From Candidatus Rokuibacteriota bacterium (GTDB lineage Bacteria; Methylomirabilota; Methylomirabilia; Rokubacteriales; CSP1-6), in contig QHRW01000034.1 of NCBI GenBank assembly GCA_003220265.1, forward strand, positions 1-32,757: a DNA stretch of 32,757 bases. Direction: 5' to 3'. This document shows positions 7,079 to 16,200 of this stretch, piece after piece (the first letter of the stretch is position 1; the number at the start of each line of letters is the position of its first letter). Position numbers and translations under genes: made by a program. Under the pieces are notes generated by a model, which saw only the letters and a list, made by a program, of their open reading frames with translations, was not told where the DNA came from and did no database searches.

Positions 7079-8266
7079 ATGGCGCCCGCCCTCAGCCTCC
7101 GCGTTGGCCGTGCTGCGCTCCTCGCCGTCGCGCTGCTGCTCTCCCTCTCCCCGCGCGCGGGCGCCGCGCCCGAGGAGCTGGCGTGCAACCAGCAGCCCGG
7201 CAACCGGTTCTTCTGGCTCGAGCGCGCGTTCTGTGACCTGCCGACGAACGGCCCCGAGCGCGCGAACGGCGTGATCATCTGGAACCACGGGATCTCCGGC
7301 ACCACGCAGTCGTGGATGGCGCCGGCGCCCCCGGCCTTCCGGTTGCTCCAGGCGCGCGGCTGGGACGTGATCATGCTCAAGCGGCACCACGCCGCCGAGG
7401 GCGACAACGCGCTCTATCGCACGGTGCAGCGCACGCTCGACGAGGCGAAGGCGTTCCGGAAGGCCGGCTATCGCAAGGTCGTGCTGGCCGGCCAGTCGTT
7501 CGGAGGCTACGTGACGCTGGAGGCCATCGACACTTCGCCCGACATCGACGGGGCCGTCGCGCTCGCGCCCGGCGTGCGCTCTGGCAGCGCGACGGGACGC
7601 CTGGACGCGTCGATCACCGATCAAATCCTGCAGCGCGCCAAGGTGGGCCGCGTGGCGCTGCTGTTCCCCAAGCACGATGCCGTGTTCAACTACATCGAGC
7701 GCGGCGAGAGCGCGCAGGCCGTCCTCTCGCGCCGGCCGCTGCCCTATTTGCTGCTCGACGAGACCAGCGGCATCACCGGGCACGGCGGTGGCCACACCGG
7801 GCGCTTCGCGCTCCGCTACGGGGTCTGCCTCGCCGATTTCCTCGGTGCGCCGAACCCGCCGGGCACGCGCTTCACGTGTCCGCCGGTGGCCGACGAGTCG
7901 CTGATCGCGCGAGAGCTGCTGCTGCCGCCGCCCTCCGAGCGCCCCACCTTCGTCCGCGAGGGCGCCGGCTTCCCCGAGCCCGTCGGCGCGTTGATCGGGT
8001 TGCGGTGGGCGCTGCTCGGCGACTCGCTCGTGCTCGTGGCGCCCGTCGACGGCGGCGCGGGCCGGCTCCGCCTGATGTACCGCTCGACCGGCTTCAAGGG
8101 CGGCGTCTACGATGCCACCGTGAAGGACGGCGCCATCCGGGCGACGCTCTCGAACAACGCCACCGTGACGCTCAAGCCGGGCGGTGAGGGCACGATCACG
8201 TGGACGGCCTCCGACGGCTCGCGCTCGCTCGACGCCCCGCTCACCCGCGACAAGGACTCCGACTGA
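7079..8266 (+). CDS. Secreted alpha/beta hydrolase
   Basis: A 395-residue protein with an N-terminal signal peptide (about residues 1-29, ending RAGAA). The hydrolase core has an oxyanion HG (NHGISG, residues 69-74), the nucleophile elbow GQSFGG with Ser140, Asp200 in FPKHD, and a likely His235 or His239 in GHGGGHTGRF. These give a plausible Ser-Asp-His triad. About 120 residues follow that look like a beta-rich C-terminal domain with no recognised family. Esterase or dienelactone-hydrolase-like activity in the periplasm is likely, with unknown substrate. A TTG 30 bases upstream is in frame, but the ATG at 7079 sits right at the signal peptide and is preferred. The gene is divergent from the Rieske operon and just upstream of two binding proteins. 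Confidence 0.82.
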   Translation: MAPALSLRVGRAALLAVALLLSLSPRAGAAPEELACNQQPGNRFFWLERAFCDLPTNGPERANGVIIWNHGISGTTQSWMAPAPPAFRLLQARGWDVIMLKRHHAAEGDNALYRTVQRTLDEAKAFRKAGYRKVVLAGQSFGGYVTLEAIDTSPDIDGAVALAPGVRSGSATGRLDASITDQILQRAKVGRVALLFPKHDAVFNYIERGESAQAVLSRRPLPYLLLDETSGITGHGGGHTGRFALRYGVCLADFLGAPNPPGTRFTCPPVADESLIARELLLPPPSERPTFVREGAGFPEPVGALIGLRWALLGDSLVLVAPVDGGAGRLRLMYRSTGFKGGVYDATVKDGAIRATLSNNATVTLKPGGEGTITWTASDGSRSLDAPLTRDKDSD

Positions 8267-8304
8267 CCAACGGCCCCAGCCTCCAGACACGAGGAGGACC
8301 GCCC

Positions 8305-9837
8305 ATGAGGCAACCGATCGGGACCGCCCTTTCCCTCGCCCTCGCCGTGCTCATGCTCGCGCCCGCGCCGGGCGCCGCCGCGCCCGAAGGCCAGATGACC
8401 TGGGCCGTCCACATCTCGCTGGCGCCGACGTGGTTCGATCCCGCCGAGACCTCCGGGATCATCACGCCGTTCATGGTGCTCTTCGCGCTCCACGACGCCA
8501 TGGTGAAGCCGCTGCCGGGCAACCCGATGGCGCCGGGCCTGGCCGAGTCGTGGAGCGTGTCGCCCGACGGGCTCGTCTACGAGTTCGTCCTGCGACGGGG
8601 TGCGAAGTTCCACAACGGCGAGCCGGTCACCGCGGAGGACGTCAAGTTCTCGTTCGAGCGCTATCGCGGCGCCGCGGCCAAGCCGCTCAAGGACAGCGTC
8701 GCCGCCATCGAGACGCCGGATCCCGGGCGCGTCCGCTTCCGCCTCAAGCGCGCGTGGCCCGACTTCATGACCTTCTACGTCAGCGCCACCGGGGCCAGCT
8801 GGATCGTGCCGCGCAAGTACGTGGAGAAGGTCGGCGACGAGGGCTTCAAGAAGGCGCCGATCGGCGCCGGCCCCTATCGCTTCGTCTCCTTCACGCCCGG
8901 CATCGAGCTCGTCGTGGAGGCCTTCGAGCCGTACTGGCGCAAGGCGCCGAGCGTGAAGCGGATCGTCCTGCGCTCGATCCCGGACGAGGCCACCCGCCTG
9001 GCCGCGCTCAAGCGCGGCGAGGTGGACGTCGCCTACAACATCCGCGGCTCGCTGGCCGAGGAGATCCGGCGCACGCCGGGACTGACGCTCAAGCCCAACG
9101 TCGGGCAGGCGACGTTCTGGGTCAACTTCCCCGATCAGTGGGATCCGAAGTCGCCCTGGCACGATCGGCGCGTGCGCCTGGCGGCCAGTCACGCCATCGA
9201 CCGCACGACCATGAACCAGGCGGACGCGCTGGGATTCTCCAAGATCACGTGGTCCATCATTCCGAGCAGCTTCGAGTTCTACTGGCAGCCGCCCGGGCTC
9301 GCCTACGACCCGGCGCGGGCCCGGCAACTCCTCGCCGAGGCCGGCTACCCCAACGGCTTCGACGCCGGCGACTACTTCTGTGACGCCGCCATCGCCTACG
9401 TCGGCGAGCCCGTCGTCAATTACCTCAACGCGGCCGGCGTCCGCGTGAGGCTGCGCCCGATCGAACGGGTCGCCTTCTTCCGGGGCTGGGCCGAGAAGAA
9501 GCTCAAGGGGCTCATCCAGGGCGGCAGCGCCGCGTTCGGCAACGCCGCCACGCGCATCGAGGCCTTCGTGGCGGCCGGCGGCACCTACGTCTCCGGCAGC
9601 TACGGCGACATCGACGGGCTCTTCCGCGAGCAGGCGACCGAGCTGGACCCCAAGCGGCGCGAGGCCATGCTGCACCGCATCCAGCAGCTCATCGACGACA
9701 AGGCGATGGTGGCGCCCATCTGGCTGAACGCCGGTCTGAATGGCGTCGGGCCGCGCGTGGAAGAGTCCGGGATCGGCGTGATCGCCGGCTACGCGTTCTC
9801 CGCGCCCTACGAGGACATCAAGCTGAAGGGCAAATGA
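8305..9837 (+). CDS. Family 5 ABC solute-binding protein, tandem copy 1
   Basis: A 510-residue periplasmic binding protein of the peptide/nickel (SBP_bac_5, DppA/OppA) group. The signal peptide spans residues 1 to about 25 (MRQPIGTALSLALAVLMLAP). Family hallmarks include LAESWSVSPDGLVYEFVLR, GAKFHNGEPVTAEDVKFSFER, VGAGPYRF-type (IGAGPYRF) and AIDRTTMN. The start is fixed by GAGGAGGACC just upstream. Longer open-frame starts are unsupported. It is closely related to the next gene: 82 of 96 residues are identical over the block beginning MTWAVHISLAPTWFDPAET. Ligands of this group include peptides, glycosides, opines and other organics, so the substrate is open. No permease lies on this strand. 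Confidence 0.92.
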   Translation: MRQPIGTALSLALAVLMLAPAPGAAAPEGQMTWAVHISLAPTWFDPAETSGIITPFMVLFALHDAMVKPLPGNPMAPGLAESWSVSPDGLVYEFVLRRGAKFHNGEPVTAEDVKFSFERYRGAAAKPLKDSVAAIETPDPGRVRFRLKRAWPDFMTFYVSATGASWIVPRKYVEKVGDEGFKKAPIGAGPYRFVSFTPGIELVVEAFEPYWRKAPSVKRIVLRSIPDEATRLAALKRGEVDVAYNIRGSLAEEIRRTPGLTLKPNVGQATFWVNFPDQWDPKSPWHDRRVRLAASHAIDRTTMNQADALGFSKITWSIIPSSFEFYWQPPGLAYDPARARQLLAEAGYPNGFDAGDYFCDAAIAYVGEPVVNYLNAAGVRVRLRPIERVAFFRGWAEKKLKGLIQGGSAAFGNAATRIEAFVAAGGTYVSGSYGDIDGLFREQATELDPKRREAMLHRIQQLIDDKAMVAPIWLNAGLNGVGPRVEESGIGVIAGYAFSAPYEDIKLKGK

Positions 9838-9838
9838 C

Positions 9839-11374
9839 ATGAGACGTCCAGGTTTTCTGGCGGCCCTGCTCCTGCTCGCTACGCTCACGGTGGCGCCGTC
9901 GCCGGCTGCCGGCGGGCCCGAGGGGCGGATGACGTGGGCCGTCCACATCTCGCTGGCGCCCACCTGGTTCGATCCCGCCGAGACGCCGGGAATCGGCACG
10001 CCGTTCATGATCCTGTACGCCCTGCACGATGCGCTGGTGAAGCCGATGCCCGGCAACGCCATGGCGCCGAGCCTCGCCGAGTCGTGGACCGTGTCAAAGG
10101 ACGGCCTCGTCTACGAATTCGTGCTCCGGCCGGGTGCGCGATTCCACAACGGCGAGCCCGTCACCGCCGACGACGTGAAGTTTTCCTTCGAGCGCTATCG
10201 GGGCGCCGCCGCGAGGATGCTGAAGGAGCGCGTGCCCGTGGTGGAGGTCGTGGATCCCACCCGTGTCCGCTTCCGGCTCAAGGAGCCGTGGCCCGACTTC
10301 ATGACGTACTACGGCAGCCTCGCCACCGGCGCCGGCTGGGTCGTGCCGCGGAAGTATCTCGAGAAGGTCGGCGACGACGGCTTCAAGAGGGCGCCGGTCG
10401 GCGCCGGCCCCTACCGGTTCGTCTCCTACAACCCCGGCATCGAGCTGGTCCTCGAGGCCAACGAGCACTACTGGCGCAAGGTGCCGAGCGTGAAGCGGCT
10501 CGTCCTGCGCTCGATCCCCGACGAGGCCACCCGGCTGGCCGCGCTCAAGCGCGGCGAGGCCGACGTCGTCTACCTGCTGCAGAGCGAGCTGGCGGAGGAG
10601 GCGCGGCGGACGGCCGGGCTCACGCTGCGGCCCACGCCGATCGTGTCGACGCACTGGCTCGTGTTCCTCGACCAGTGGGACCCGAAGTCGCCGTGGGCGG
10701 ACCGGCGCGTCCGGCTGGCCGCCAACCACGCGATCGACCGCCAGGCGATGAACGACGCCATCACGCTCGGCTTCTCGCGCATCACGTGGAGCATCATTCC
10801 GAAGAGCTTCGACTTTTTCTGGCAGCCCTCCGCCTACCCGCACGACCTCGCTCGGGCCCGGCAGCTTCTCGCCGAGGCCGGCTATCCGAACGGGTTCGAC
10901 GCTGGTGACCTCTGGTGCGAGCCCGCCACCGCCACCATGAGCGAGGCGGCGGCCAACGATCTGCAAGCGGTCGGGGTCCGCACCCGGCTGCGACCGCTGG
11001 AGCGGGCGGCATTCTTCAAGAGCTACCAGGACAAGAAGCTCAAGAATCTCGCCTACAGCATCAGCGGCGCCTTCGGCAACGCGGCCATCCGCCTGGAGAC
11101 ATTCGTGGCCGCCGGCGGTCCGTACGTCTACGGCAGCTATCCCGACATCGACGGGCTCTTCCGCGAGCAGGCCGGCGAGCTCGACCGTAAACGCCGGGAG
11201 GCGATGCTCCACCACATCCAGCAGCTCGTGCACGACAAGGTGATGTACGCGCCGATCTGGGAGCTGGGCTTCATCCACGCCCACGGGCCGCGCGTCGCGG
11301 AGTCGGGCCTCGGGCTCATCACGGGCTGGGCGTTCTCGGCGCCCTACGAAGACGTGAAGCTGAAGACCCGTTAG
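9839..11374 (+). CDS. Family 5 ABC solute-binding protein, tandem copy 2
   Basis: A 511-residue paralogue of the preceding gene. It has its own signal peptide (MRRPGFLAALLLLATLTVAP, cleavage near PAAGG). The same landmarks recur: MTWAVHISLAPTWFDPAET, FHNGEPVTADDVKFSFER, VGAGPYRF and LRSIPDEATRLAALKRGEA. The region around residues 355-440 differs strongly from copy 1, including the WCEPATATMSEAAAND stretch, which suggests a changed ligand. Its ATG is one base after the TGA of copy 1, with AAGGG about 8 bases upstream as a weak Shine-Dalgarno, so the two are co-translated. Its 3' end overlaps the end of the convergent permease gene by four bases. Confidence 0.92.
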   Translation: MRRPGFLAALLLLATLTVAPSPAAGGPEGRMTWAVHISLAPTWFDPAETPGIGTPFMILYALHDALVKPMPGNAMAPSLAESWTVSKDGLVYEFVLRPGARFHNGEPVTADDVKFSFERYRGAAARMLKERVPVVEVVDPTRVRFRLKEPWPDFMTYYGSLATGAGWVVPRKYLEKVGDDGFKRAPVGAGPYRFVSYNPGIELVLEANEHYWRKVPSVKRLVLRSIPDEATRLAALKRGEADVVYLLQSELAEEARRTAGLTLRPTPIVSTHWLVFLDQWDPKSPWADRRVRLAANHAIDRQAMNDAITLGFSRITWSIIPKSFDFFWQPSAYPHDLARARQLLAEAGYPNGFDAGDLWCEPATATMSEAAANDLQAVGVRTRLRPLERAAFFKSYQDKKLKNLAYSISGAFGNAAIRLETFVAAGGPYVYGSYPDIDGLFREQAGELDRKRREAMLHHIQQLVHDKVMYAPIWELGFIHAHGPRVAESGLGLITGWAFSAPYEDVKLKTR

Positions 11375-12267
11375 GACCCGCGCAGCCGCGGGTCGAGCGA
11401 GTCGCGGAGCGCGTCGCCCAGGAGATTGGTGCCGAACACGGCCAGGCTGATGGCCAGCCCCGGGTAGATCACCAGCCACGGCGCCTTCTGCGCGTACTCG
11501 GCGGCGGCGATGGAGAGCATGCGGCCCCACGACGGGTACGGCTCCGGCACGCCGAGGCCCAGGAACGAGAGCGCCGCCTCCACCAGGATGGCGCCCCCGA
11601 GCTGCGCGGTGAGAAGTACGATGAACGGCCCGAACGTGTTGGGCAGGATGTGGCGCAAGGCCACCCGTGCGTGCCCGACGCCGAGCGCGCGGGCGGACTC
11701 CACGTAGACGAATTCGCGGATCGAGAGCACGCTGGCCCGCACCACGCGCGCCGCGCGCGGCACGATCACCACCGAGATCGCCGCGATCGTGTTGGTGAGC
11801 GACGGCCCCAGCGCGGCCGCGAGGACGAGCGCCAGCACCAGGATCGGCAGCGCCTGCATGACGTCCATCACCCGCTGCAGCAGCAGGTCCGTGCGGCCAC
11901 CGACGTAGCCGGAGAGCAAGCCGAGCAATCCGCCCAGCACGCCGCCCACCAGCGTGGAGGCGAGGCCGACGGCCAGCGAGATGCGCGAGCCGTGGACGAC
12001 GCGGCTGTAGAGATCGCGGCCGAGGTTGTCGGTGCCCAGCCAGAAATCGCCGCCGGGCGCCACCAGCACGTGGGTCGAGGTGCGCACGGGATTGTGCGTG
12101 GCCAGCACGTCGGCGCCGAGGGCGGCGAAGATCAGCAGCAGCATCAGGAGACCGCCCACCGCGCCCAGCGGGTTCTTGCGCACGAAGCGCCCGAAGGCGG
12201 CCCGGCGCGTGCGCGCCACCGGCAGCGTCTCGGGGATCGCCAGGTCGAAGGCCGGAATGGTCGCCAT
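11371..12267 (-). CDS. DppC-like ABC transporter permease
   Basis: A 298-residue inner-membrane permease. An N-terminal cytoplasmic stretch is followed by a first membrane segment (GAVGGLLMLLLIFAALGADVL region), then the DppC/OppC hallmark FWLGTDNLGRDLYSRVVHG. The BPD_transp_1 domain follows, with the EAA loop EFVYVESARALGVG...RHILPN and the terminal LGDALRDSLDPRLRG. The ATG at 12267 overlaps the TGA of the dppB-like gene (ATGA). Longer upstream starts lie inside that gene and are rejected. It forms the membrane channel with the dppB-like product. The ATPase genes (DppD/DppF type) that would normally follow are missing here, because the next gene is convergent. Confidence 0.93.
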   Translation of the reverse strand: MATIPAFDLAIPETLPVARTRRAAFGRFVRKNPLGAVGGLLMLLLIFAALGADVLATHNPVRTSTHVLVAPGGDFWLGTDNLGRDLYSRVVHGSRISLAVGLASTLVGGVLGGLLGLLSGYVGGRTDLLLQRVMDVMQALPILVLALVLAAALGPSLTNTIAAISVVIVPRAARVVRASVLSIREFVYVESARALGVGHARVALRHILPNTFGPFIVLLTAQLGGAILVEAALSFLGLGVPEPYPSWGRMLSIAAAEYAQKAPWLVIYPGLAISLAVFGTNLLGDALRDSLDPRLRGS

Positions 12268-13223
12268 CAGGCGCTGCCGTACTTGATGCGCGGATCGAGC
12301 CACGTGTAGAGCAGGTCGACGGCGAGGTTGGCCAGCACGACGACCACGGCGATCAGCATGGCCAGGTTCTGCACGATCGGGTAGTCGCGAAACTGGATGG
12401 CGTCCACCAGATAGCGGGCGACGCCGGGAAGATTGAAGACCGTCTCGGTGACGACGAGGCCGCCGATGAGGAACGCGAACTCGATGCCGATCAGCGTGAC
12501 CACCGGCAGCGAGGCGTTCTTGAGGGCGTGGCGCCACACCACCAGCGCCTCCCGCTGGCCTTTCGCCCACGCCGTGCGGATGTAGTCCTCGCGCAGCACC
12601 TCGAGCATGGTGGACCGGGTGATGCGCATGATCAGCGCCGAGCTCCGATAGCCCACCGCGAGGGCCGGCAGCAGGAACTGGAAGAGGTTCGCGCGCAGGT
12701 TCTCGGTGGGCGGCACATACGTCATCGACGGAATCCAGCCGAGCGAGCGCACCAGAGTGAGGATGATGATCATGCTGAGCCAGAAGGCCGGCATGGACAG
12801 GCCGGCCAGCGAGATCACGCGCAGCGCGTAGTCGAGCGGCCGCCCGCGCCGCACGGCGCTGACGACGCCGAACGGCACCCCCAGCATGATGGAAAAGCCC
12901 ATGGCCAGCACGGCCAGCTCGAGGGTGACGGGCAGGCGCGGCTTGATGACCTCCCACGCCGGCAGGTCGTAGCGGTACGACTTGCCCAGCTCGCCCCGCA
13001 CGAGATCGCCGAGCCAGCGCCCGTACTGCACGACCAGCGGCTTGTCGATGCCGAGCTCGGCCTCCAGGCGGTGGCGGTCGGCCTCGTCCACGTAGCCGGC
13101 CGACTCGAAGATGATGTCGGTGATGTTGCCCGGCGCCAGCCGCATGAGGACGAACAGCAGCAGCGACATCCCCAGCAGCGTGACGCCGGCGATGACCAGA
13201 CGCTTGGCGACGTAGGTCCGCAC
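12267..13223 (-). CDS. DppB-like ABC transporter permease
   Basis: A 318-residue permease beginning (GTG) MRTYVAKRLVIAGVTLLGMS, the usual DppB/OppB start with a first membrane helix. It then has RLAPGN, GIDKPLVVQYGRWLGDL, several further helices, and the EAA-type loop EDYIRTAWAKGQ...RHALKNASLPVVT. It ends in LLYTWLDPRIKYG. It belongs to the peptide/nickel importer class. It lies 6 bases after the binding-protein gene and overlaps the dppC-like gene by one base of ATG within TGA, so all three form one transcript. Confidence 0.93.
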   Translation of the reverse strand: MRTYVAKRLVIAGVTLLGMSLLLFVLMRLAPGNITDIIFESAGYVDEADRHRLEAELGIDKPLVVQYGRWLGDLVRGELGKSYRYDLPAWEVIKPRLPVTLELAVLAMGFSIMLGVPFGVVSAVRRGRPLDYALRVISLAGLSMPAFWLSMIIILTLVRSLGWIPSMTYVPPTENLRANLFQFLLPALAVGYRSSALIMRITRSTMLEVLREDYIRTAWAKGQREALVVWRHALKNASLPVVTLIGIEFAFLIGGLVVTETVFNLPGVARYLVDAIQFRDYPIVQNLAMLIAVVVVLANLAVDLLYTWLDPRIKYGSA

Positions 13224-13229
13224 GGCGCC

Positions 13230-14840
13230 CTACTTGTCGAGCCAGACGTCCTGGCGGCGGCCCACGTTGTAGATCGAGTTCTCGTGCACCGCCCAGCCCT
13301 TCACGTGCGGCCAGTGCACCTCGTACTGCTTGCCCCAGCCGAGAATCGGCCGGGCGCCGTCGGCCTGCAGCTTGCGGTCGATCTCGTTGACCAGCGCCAG
13401 CCGCTTGGCCCGGTCGAGCGTCTGCGACTGCTGGGCCATCAGCCGGTCGATCTCCTCCGAGCAGTAGCCCGAGAAGTTACGCTGCGAGCCGCAGTGGTAG
13501 TTCTCGAAGAGCTGCGCGTCGGGATCGTCCACGCCGACGCCGGTGAGGTTGAGGGCCACCTGGTATTCCAGGCGCGTCATCTTCGGATGCCACACGCCCG
13601 TCTCGATCTGCTCGAGCGTGGCCTGCACGCCGACCTGCTCGAGCTGGTCCACCATCCACGACGCGGTGTCCACGTAGATGGCGAGCGCGCGCGTGGCGAC
13701 GACGATCTTGAGCGGATTGGACGCGGTGAAGCCGGCCTCGGCGAGGAGCTTCTTCGCCTCCGCCTTCTGTTTCTTGGCATCGCCCATGCCCGGCAGCTTG
13801 GCGACCTCGGGCGCCGTGAGGCCCCACACGCCGGCCGGCCGGGGCAGCAGCGCGCCGCCGAAGGTGGCGGCGCCCTGGCGCGGGCCGATCAGGTAGGCCT
13901 TGCGGTCGAGCGCCAGGTTGATGGCGCGCCGGATGCGCACGTCGTTGAACGGCGCCTTCTTGAAGTTGATGAGCACGTTGTCGTTCACGTTGGAGTCGGC
14001 CTCGCCGATGATCAGCTTCGGCGCGCCGCTCCTGGCGTTCTCGGCGTTCGTCTTGTTCCAGCCGCTGCCGGCCACGTCGAGCTGGCCGGACTGGAGCGCG
14101 GCGATCTGCGTCGAGCGGTCGCGGATGATCACGAATTTGATCCCGTCGAGGTAGGGCCGGCCCTTCACGAAGTAGTCGGGATTGCGGACGTACTCCACGA
14201 GCTCACCCGGCTTGTTGTCCTTCAGCTTGAACGGCCCGGTGCCGACGCACTTGTTCTTGAACTCCGCCACCGGCACGTGCGCCGGGTAGACCGGCGAGTA
14301 GCCCGAGGCCAGCATCAGCAGCAGCGAGGGTTGCGGGTGCTTGAGCCGGAACACCACTGTGTACGGATCGGGCGCCTCGATGGCTTCCACCGCCTCGTAC
14401 CAGAGCTTGCGCGGATTCACCTTCAGCCGCGCCTTGGCGTCGGGGGCGCCGCGCACCATGTCGAACGTGTACTTGACGTCCTGGGAGGTGAAGGGCTTGC
14501 CGTCGTGCCACTTCACGTCCTTGCGGAGGAAGAAGACGAGGTTGCGGTAGTTGTCCTGCCACGACCACTTTTCGGCCAGCTCGGGAATGATCGTGTCGAC
14601 GCTCTCCTGCTTCCTGGCCGGGTCGTAGTAGACAAGGTTGTTGAAGCACGGGCTCGCCTGCTGCACGGTGGCAATCGTCGATTCTTCGTGCGGCGACAGG
14701 CTCGGAGTCGCGCTGAGCGGCGAGGTCACGAGCACGCCACCGGTCTTCGGCGCCTGCGCCGTGACCGGCGCCACGGCGACGACGAGGGCGAGCAGCAGCG
14801 AGGTGAAGAGGAACGGGCGGAGCGGGCGGGTTGACGGCAT
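13230..14840 (-). CDS. Family 5 ABC solute-binding protein for the DppBC-like permease
   Basis: A 536-residue periplasmic binding protein. The signal peptide is about residues 1-29 (MPSTRPLRPFLFTSLLLALV, ending VTAQA). Family landmarks are LAEKWSWQDNYRNLVFFLRK, VKWHDGKPFTSQDVKYTFD, VGTGPFKLKDN and INLALDRKAYL. It is in the same broad family as the two tandem proteins downstream but differs in sequence throughout, so it is not part of that duplication. The ATG at 14840 is fixed by GGAGGTGATC immediately upstream. It heads the binding protein-DppB-DppC operon. Upstream lie an extended -10 (TGA-TAGACT) and an inverted repeat that may control it. The ligand is unknown. Confidence 0.92.
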   Translation of the reverse strand: MPSTRPLRPFLFTSLLLALVVAVAPVTAQAPKTGGVLVTSPLSATPSLSPHEESTIATVQQASPCFNNLVYYDPARKQESVDTIIPELAEKWSWQDNYRNLVFFLRKDVKWHDGKPFTSQDVKYTFDMVRGAPDAKARLKVNPRKLWYEAVEAIEAPDPYTVVFRLKHPQPSLLLMLASGYSPVYPAHVPVAEFKNKCVGTGPFKLKDNKPGELVEYVRNPDYFVKGRPYLDGIKFVIIRDRSTQIAALQSGQLDVAGSGWNKTNAENARSGAPKLIIGEADSNVNDNVLINFKKAPFNDVRIRRAINLALDRKAYLIGPRQGAATFGGALLPRPAGVWGLTAPEVAKLPGMGDAKKQKAEAKKLLAEAGFTASNPLKIVVATRALAIYVDTASWMVDQLEQVGVQATLEQIETGVWHPKMTRLEYQVALNLTGVGVDDPDAQLFENYHCGSQRNFSGYCSEEIDRLMAQQSQTLDRAKRLALVNEIDRKLQADGARPILGWGKQYEVHWPHVKGWAVHENSIYNVGRRQDVWLDK

Positions 14841-14867
14841 GATCACCTCCGCGATCCGATGGTTGAG

Positions 14868-14896
14868 CTCTCGGCCGGAATGTGGCCGGGAGTCTA
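14868..14896 (-). promoter_or_regulatory. Candidate promoter and palindromic operator of the dpp-like operon
   Basis: Half-sites CTCTCGGCC (14868-14876) and GGCCGGGAG (14884-14892) are inverted repeats separated by 7 bases (one G-U pair). Minus-strand TAGACT (14896-14891), preceded by TGA as an extended -10, overlaps the outer edge of the repeat, so a protein bound there would cover the transcription start. It could equally be an RNA hairpin at the 5' end of the message. The -35 (CTGCAA) is weak. Confidence 0.4.
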
Positions 14897-14931
14897 TCAC
14901 GCCCCTTTACAGGTTGCAGCCGTTGCCAGGC

Positions 14932-16200
14932 CTACTTCACGACGGCCGCGTAGATCATGTCCTTCAGCAGCCCGCGATACAGCACGCGCTGCTTGGGCGA
15001 CTGCATCATGAACACCACGAACATGTTCTCCTTGGGATCGACCCAGAAGTACGTGCCGCCGGCGCCGCCCCAGTTGTACTCGCCGACCGAGCCCGCGTAC
15101 GGCGACACCCCGGCCTCCTTGCGCACGGCGAAGCCGAGCCCGAAGCCGAAGCCCGGCCCCGGCAGGTAGAGCGGGCCCGGCGTGACGACGCTGCCCATGT
15201 GGTCGGCCGTCATGTACGCCACCGTGCGCGGGCTGAGGAACCGCTTGCCCTCGAGCGTGCCGCCGTTGAGCAGCATCTGCAGGAAGCGCGCGTAGTCCAT
15301 CGCGGTGCCGACCATGCCGCCGCCGCCCGACTCCCACCTTTGCGGCACGCGCGGGTCGTTGAACGCGGCGTTGACGCCGATGGAGCGATCGTCGGCGAAC
15401 GGCTCGGCCAGCCGCTCCTGCCGGGCCCTGTCGGTCACGTAGAACATCGTGTCCTTCATGCCGAGCGGATCGAGCAGGCGCTCCCTCTGGAACTGGTAGA
15501 GCGACGTGCCGGAGATCACCTCGATCAGGCGGCCGAGGACGTCGGTCGAGTAGCTGTAGTCCCACGTCGTGCCCGGCTGGTACGCGAGCGGCAGCTTGCC
15601 GAGCCGCTCGACCATCTCGGCATTCGTCGGAGAGTCGCCGGTCGGATTCGCGGCGACGTACTCCTTCTTGACGAGGCTGTCTCCGAAGAACCCGTACGTG
15701 AGCCCGGAGGTGTGGCGCAGCAGGTCCTGGATCGACATGTCGCGCCGCGACGGCACCAGCTCGAGCGTCCTGACGCCGGCGCCGTCGACCTTCTCGACGC
15801 CGACCTTGAGGTTGCCGAGCGCGGGGATGTACTTCGACACGGGCTGGTCGAGCGTGAGCTTGCCCTCTTCGAAGAGCAGCATCAGGCCCACCGACGTGAG
15901 CGGCTTGCTCATGGAGTAGATGCGGAAGATCGCGTCGCGGGTCATCGGCGCCTTCGTCTGCGGATCGCGCACGCCGCTGGCCTCGAACATCGCGATCTTG
16001 CCCTGGCGCGCGACGAGCAGGACGGTGCCGGGGATGATCCCCTTCTCCGCGTCGGCGCGCAGCCGCGCGGTGATGCGGCCGAGACGCTCGGTCGAGAGTC
16101 CCACGTCCTCCGGCTTGGCCGTCGGCAGCGTCTGGGCGTGGGCGGCGAAGGCGGTCAGCACGCACAGCAGTGCGATCAGCGTCGTCAGCGTCCGTCTCAT
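14932..16200 (-). CDS. Serine hydrolase, beta-lactamase class C / family VIII esterase type
   Basis: A 422-residue protein with a signal peptide ([20 protein letters not shown], cleavage after HAQ). The beta-lactamase fold carries the nucleophile motif S-x-x-K at Ser96-Met-Ser-Lys99 (IYSMSKP). The second motif appears as YSYSTDVLG in place of Y-x-N. The KTG-box region reads [15 protein letters not shown], which is typical of family VIII carboxylesterases, not true AmpC enzymes. Hydrolysis of esters or small amides in the periplasm is the likely role. Antibiotic resistance is not implied. The ATG overlaps the MFS gene's TGA by one base (TGATG), so it belongs to the carboxyltransferase-MFS transcript. 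Confidence 0.88.
   Translation of the reverse strand: MRRTLTTLIALLCVLTAFAAHAQTLPTAKPEDVGLSTERLGRITARLRADAEKGIIPGTVLLVARQGKIAMFEASGVRDPQTKAPMTRDAIFRIYSMSKPLTSVGLMLLFEEGKLTLDQPVSKYIPALGNLKVGVEKVDGAGVRTLELVPSRRDMSIQDLLRHTSGLTYGFFGDSLVKKEYVAANPTGDSPTNAEMVERLGKLPLAYQPGTTWDYSYSTDVLGRLIEVISGTSLYQFQRERLLDPLGMKDTMFYVTDRARQERLAEPFADDRSIGVNAAFNDPRVPQRWESGGGGMVGTAMDYARFLQMLLNGGTLEGKRFLSPRTVAYMTADHMGSVVTPGPLYLPGPGFGFGLGFAVRKEAGVSPYAGSVGEYNWGGAGGTYFWVDPKENMFVVFMMQSPKQRVLYRGLLKDMIYAAVVK

Larger units (their letters stand above)
8305..11374 (+). repeat. Tandem gene duplication of family 5 binding proteins
   Basis: Two adjacent genes (8305-9837 and 9839-11374), separated by one base, encode proteins of 510 and 511 residues that align end to end. 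Identity is high in the N-terminal half. It drops markedly after the shared LLAEAGYPNGFDAGD segment, in the second lobe. The signal peptides differ. Confidence 0.9.

Noticed and set aside
12528..14834. A 768-codon plus-strand frame opposite the dpp-like operon
   Set aside because: It is composition-driven and lies opposite genes with clear families, so I do not believe it is coding.
14932..16200. Antibiotic-resistance AmpC beta-lactamase
   Set aside because: The third motif has the [10 protein letters not shown] form of family VIII esterases and there is no Y-x-N. A resistance role is not supported.
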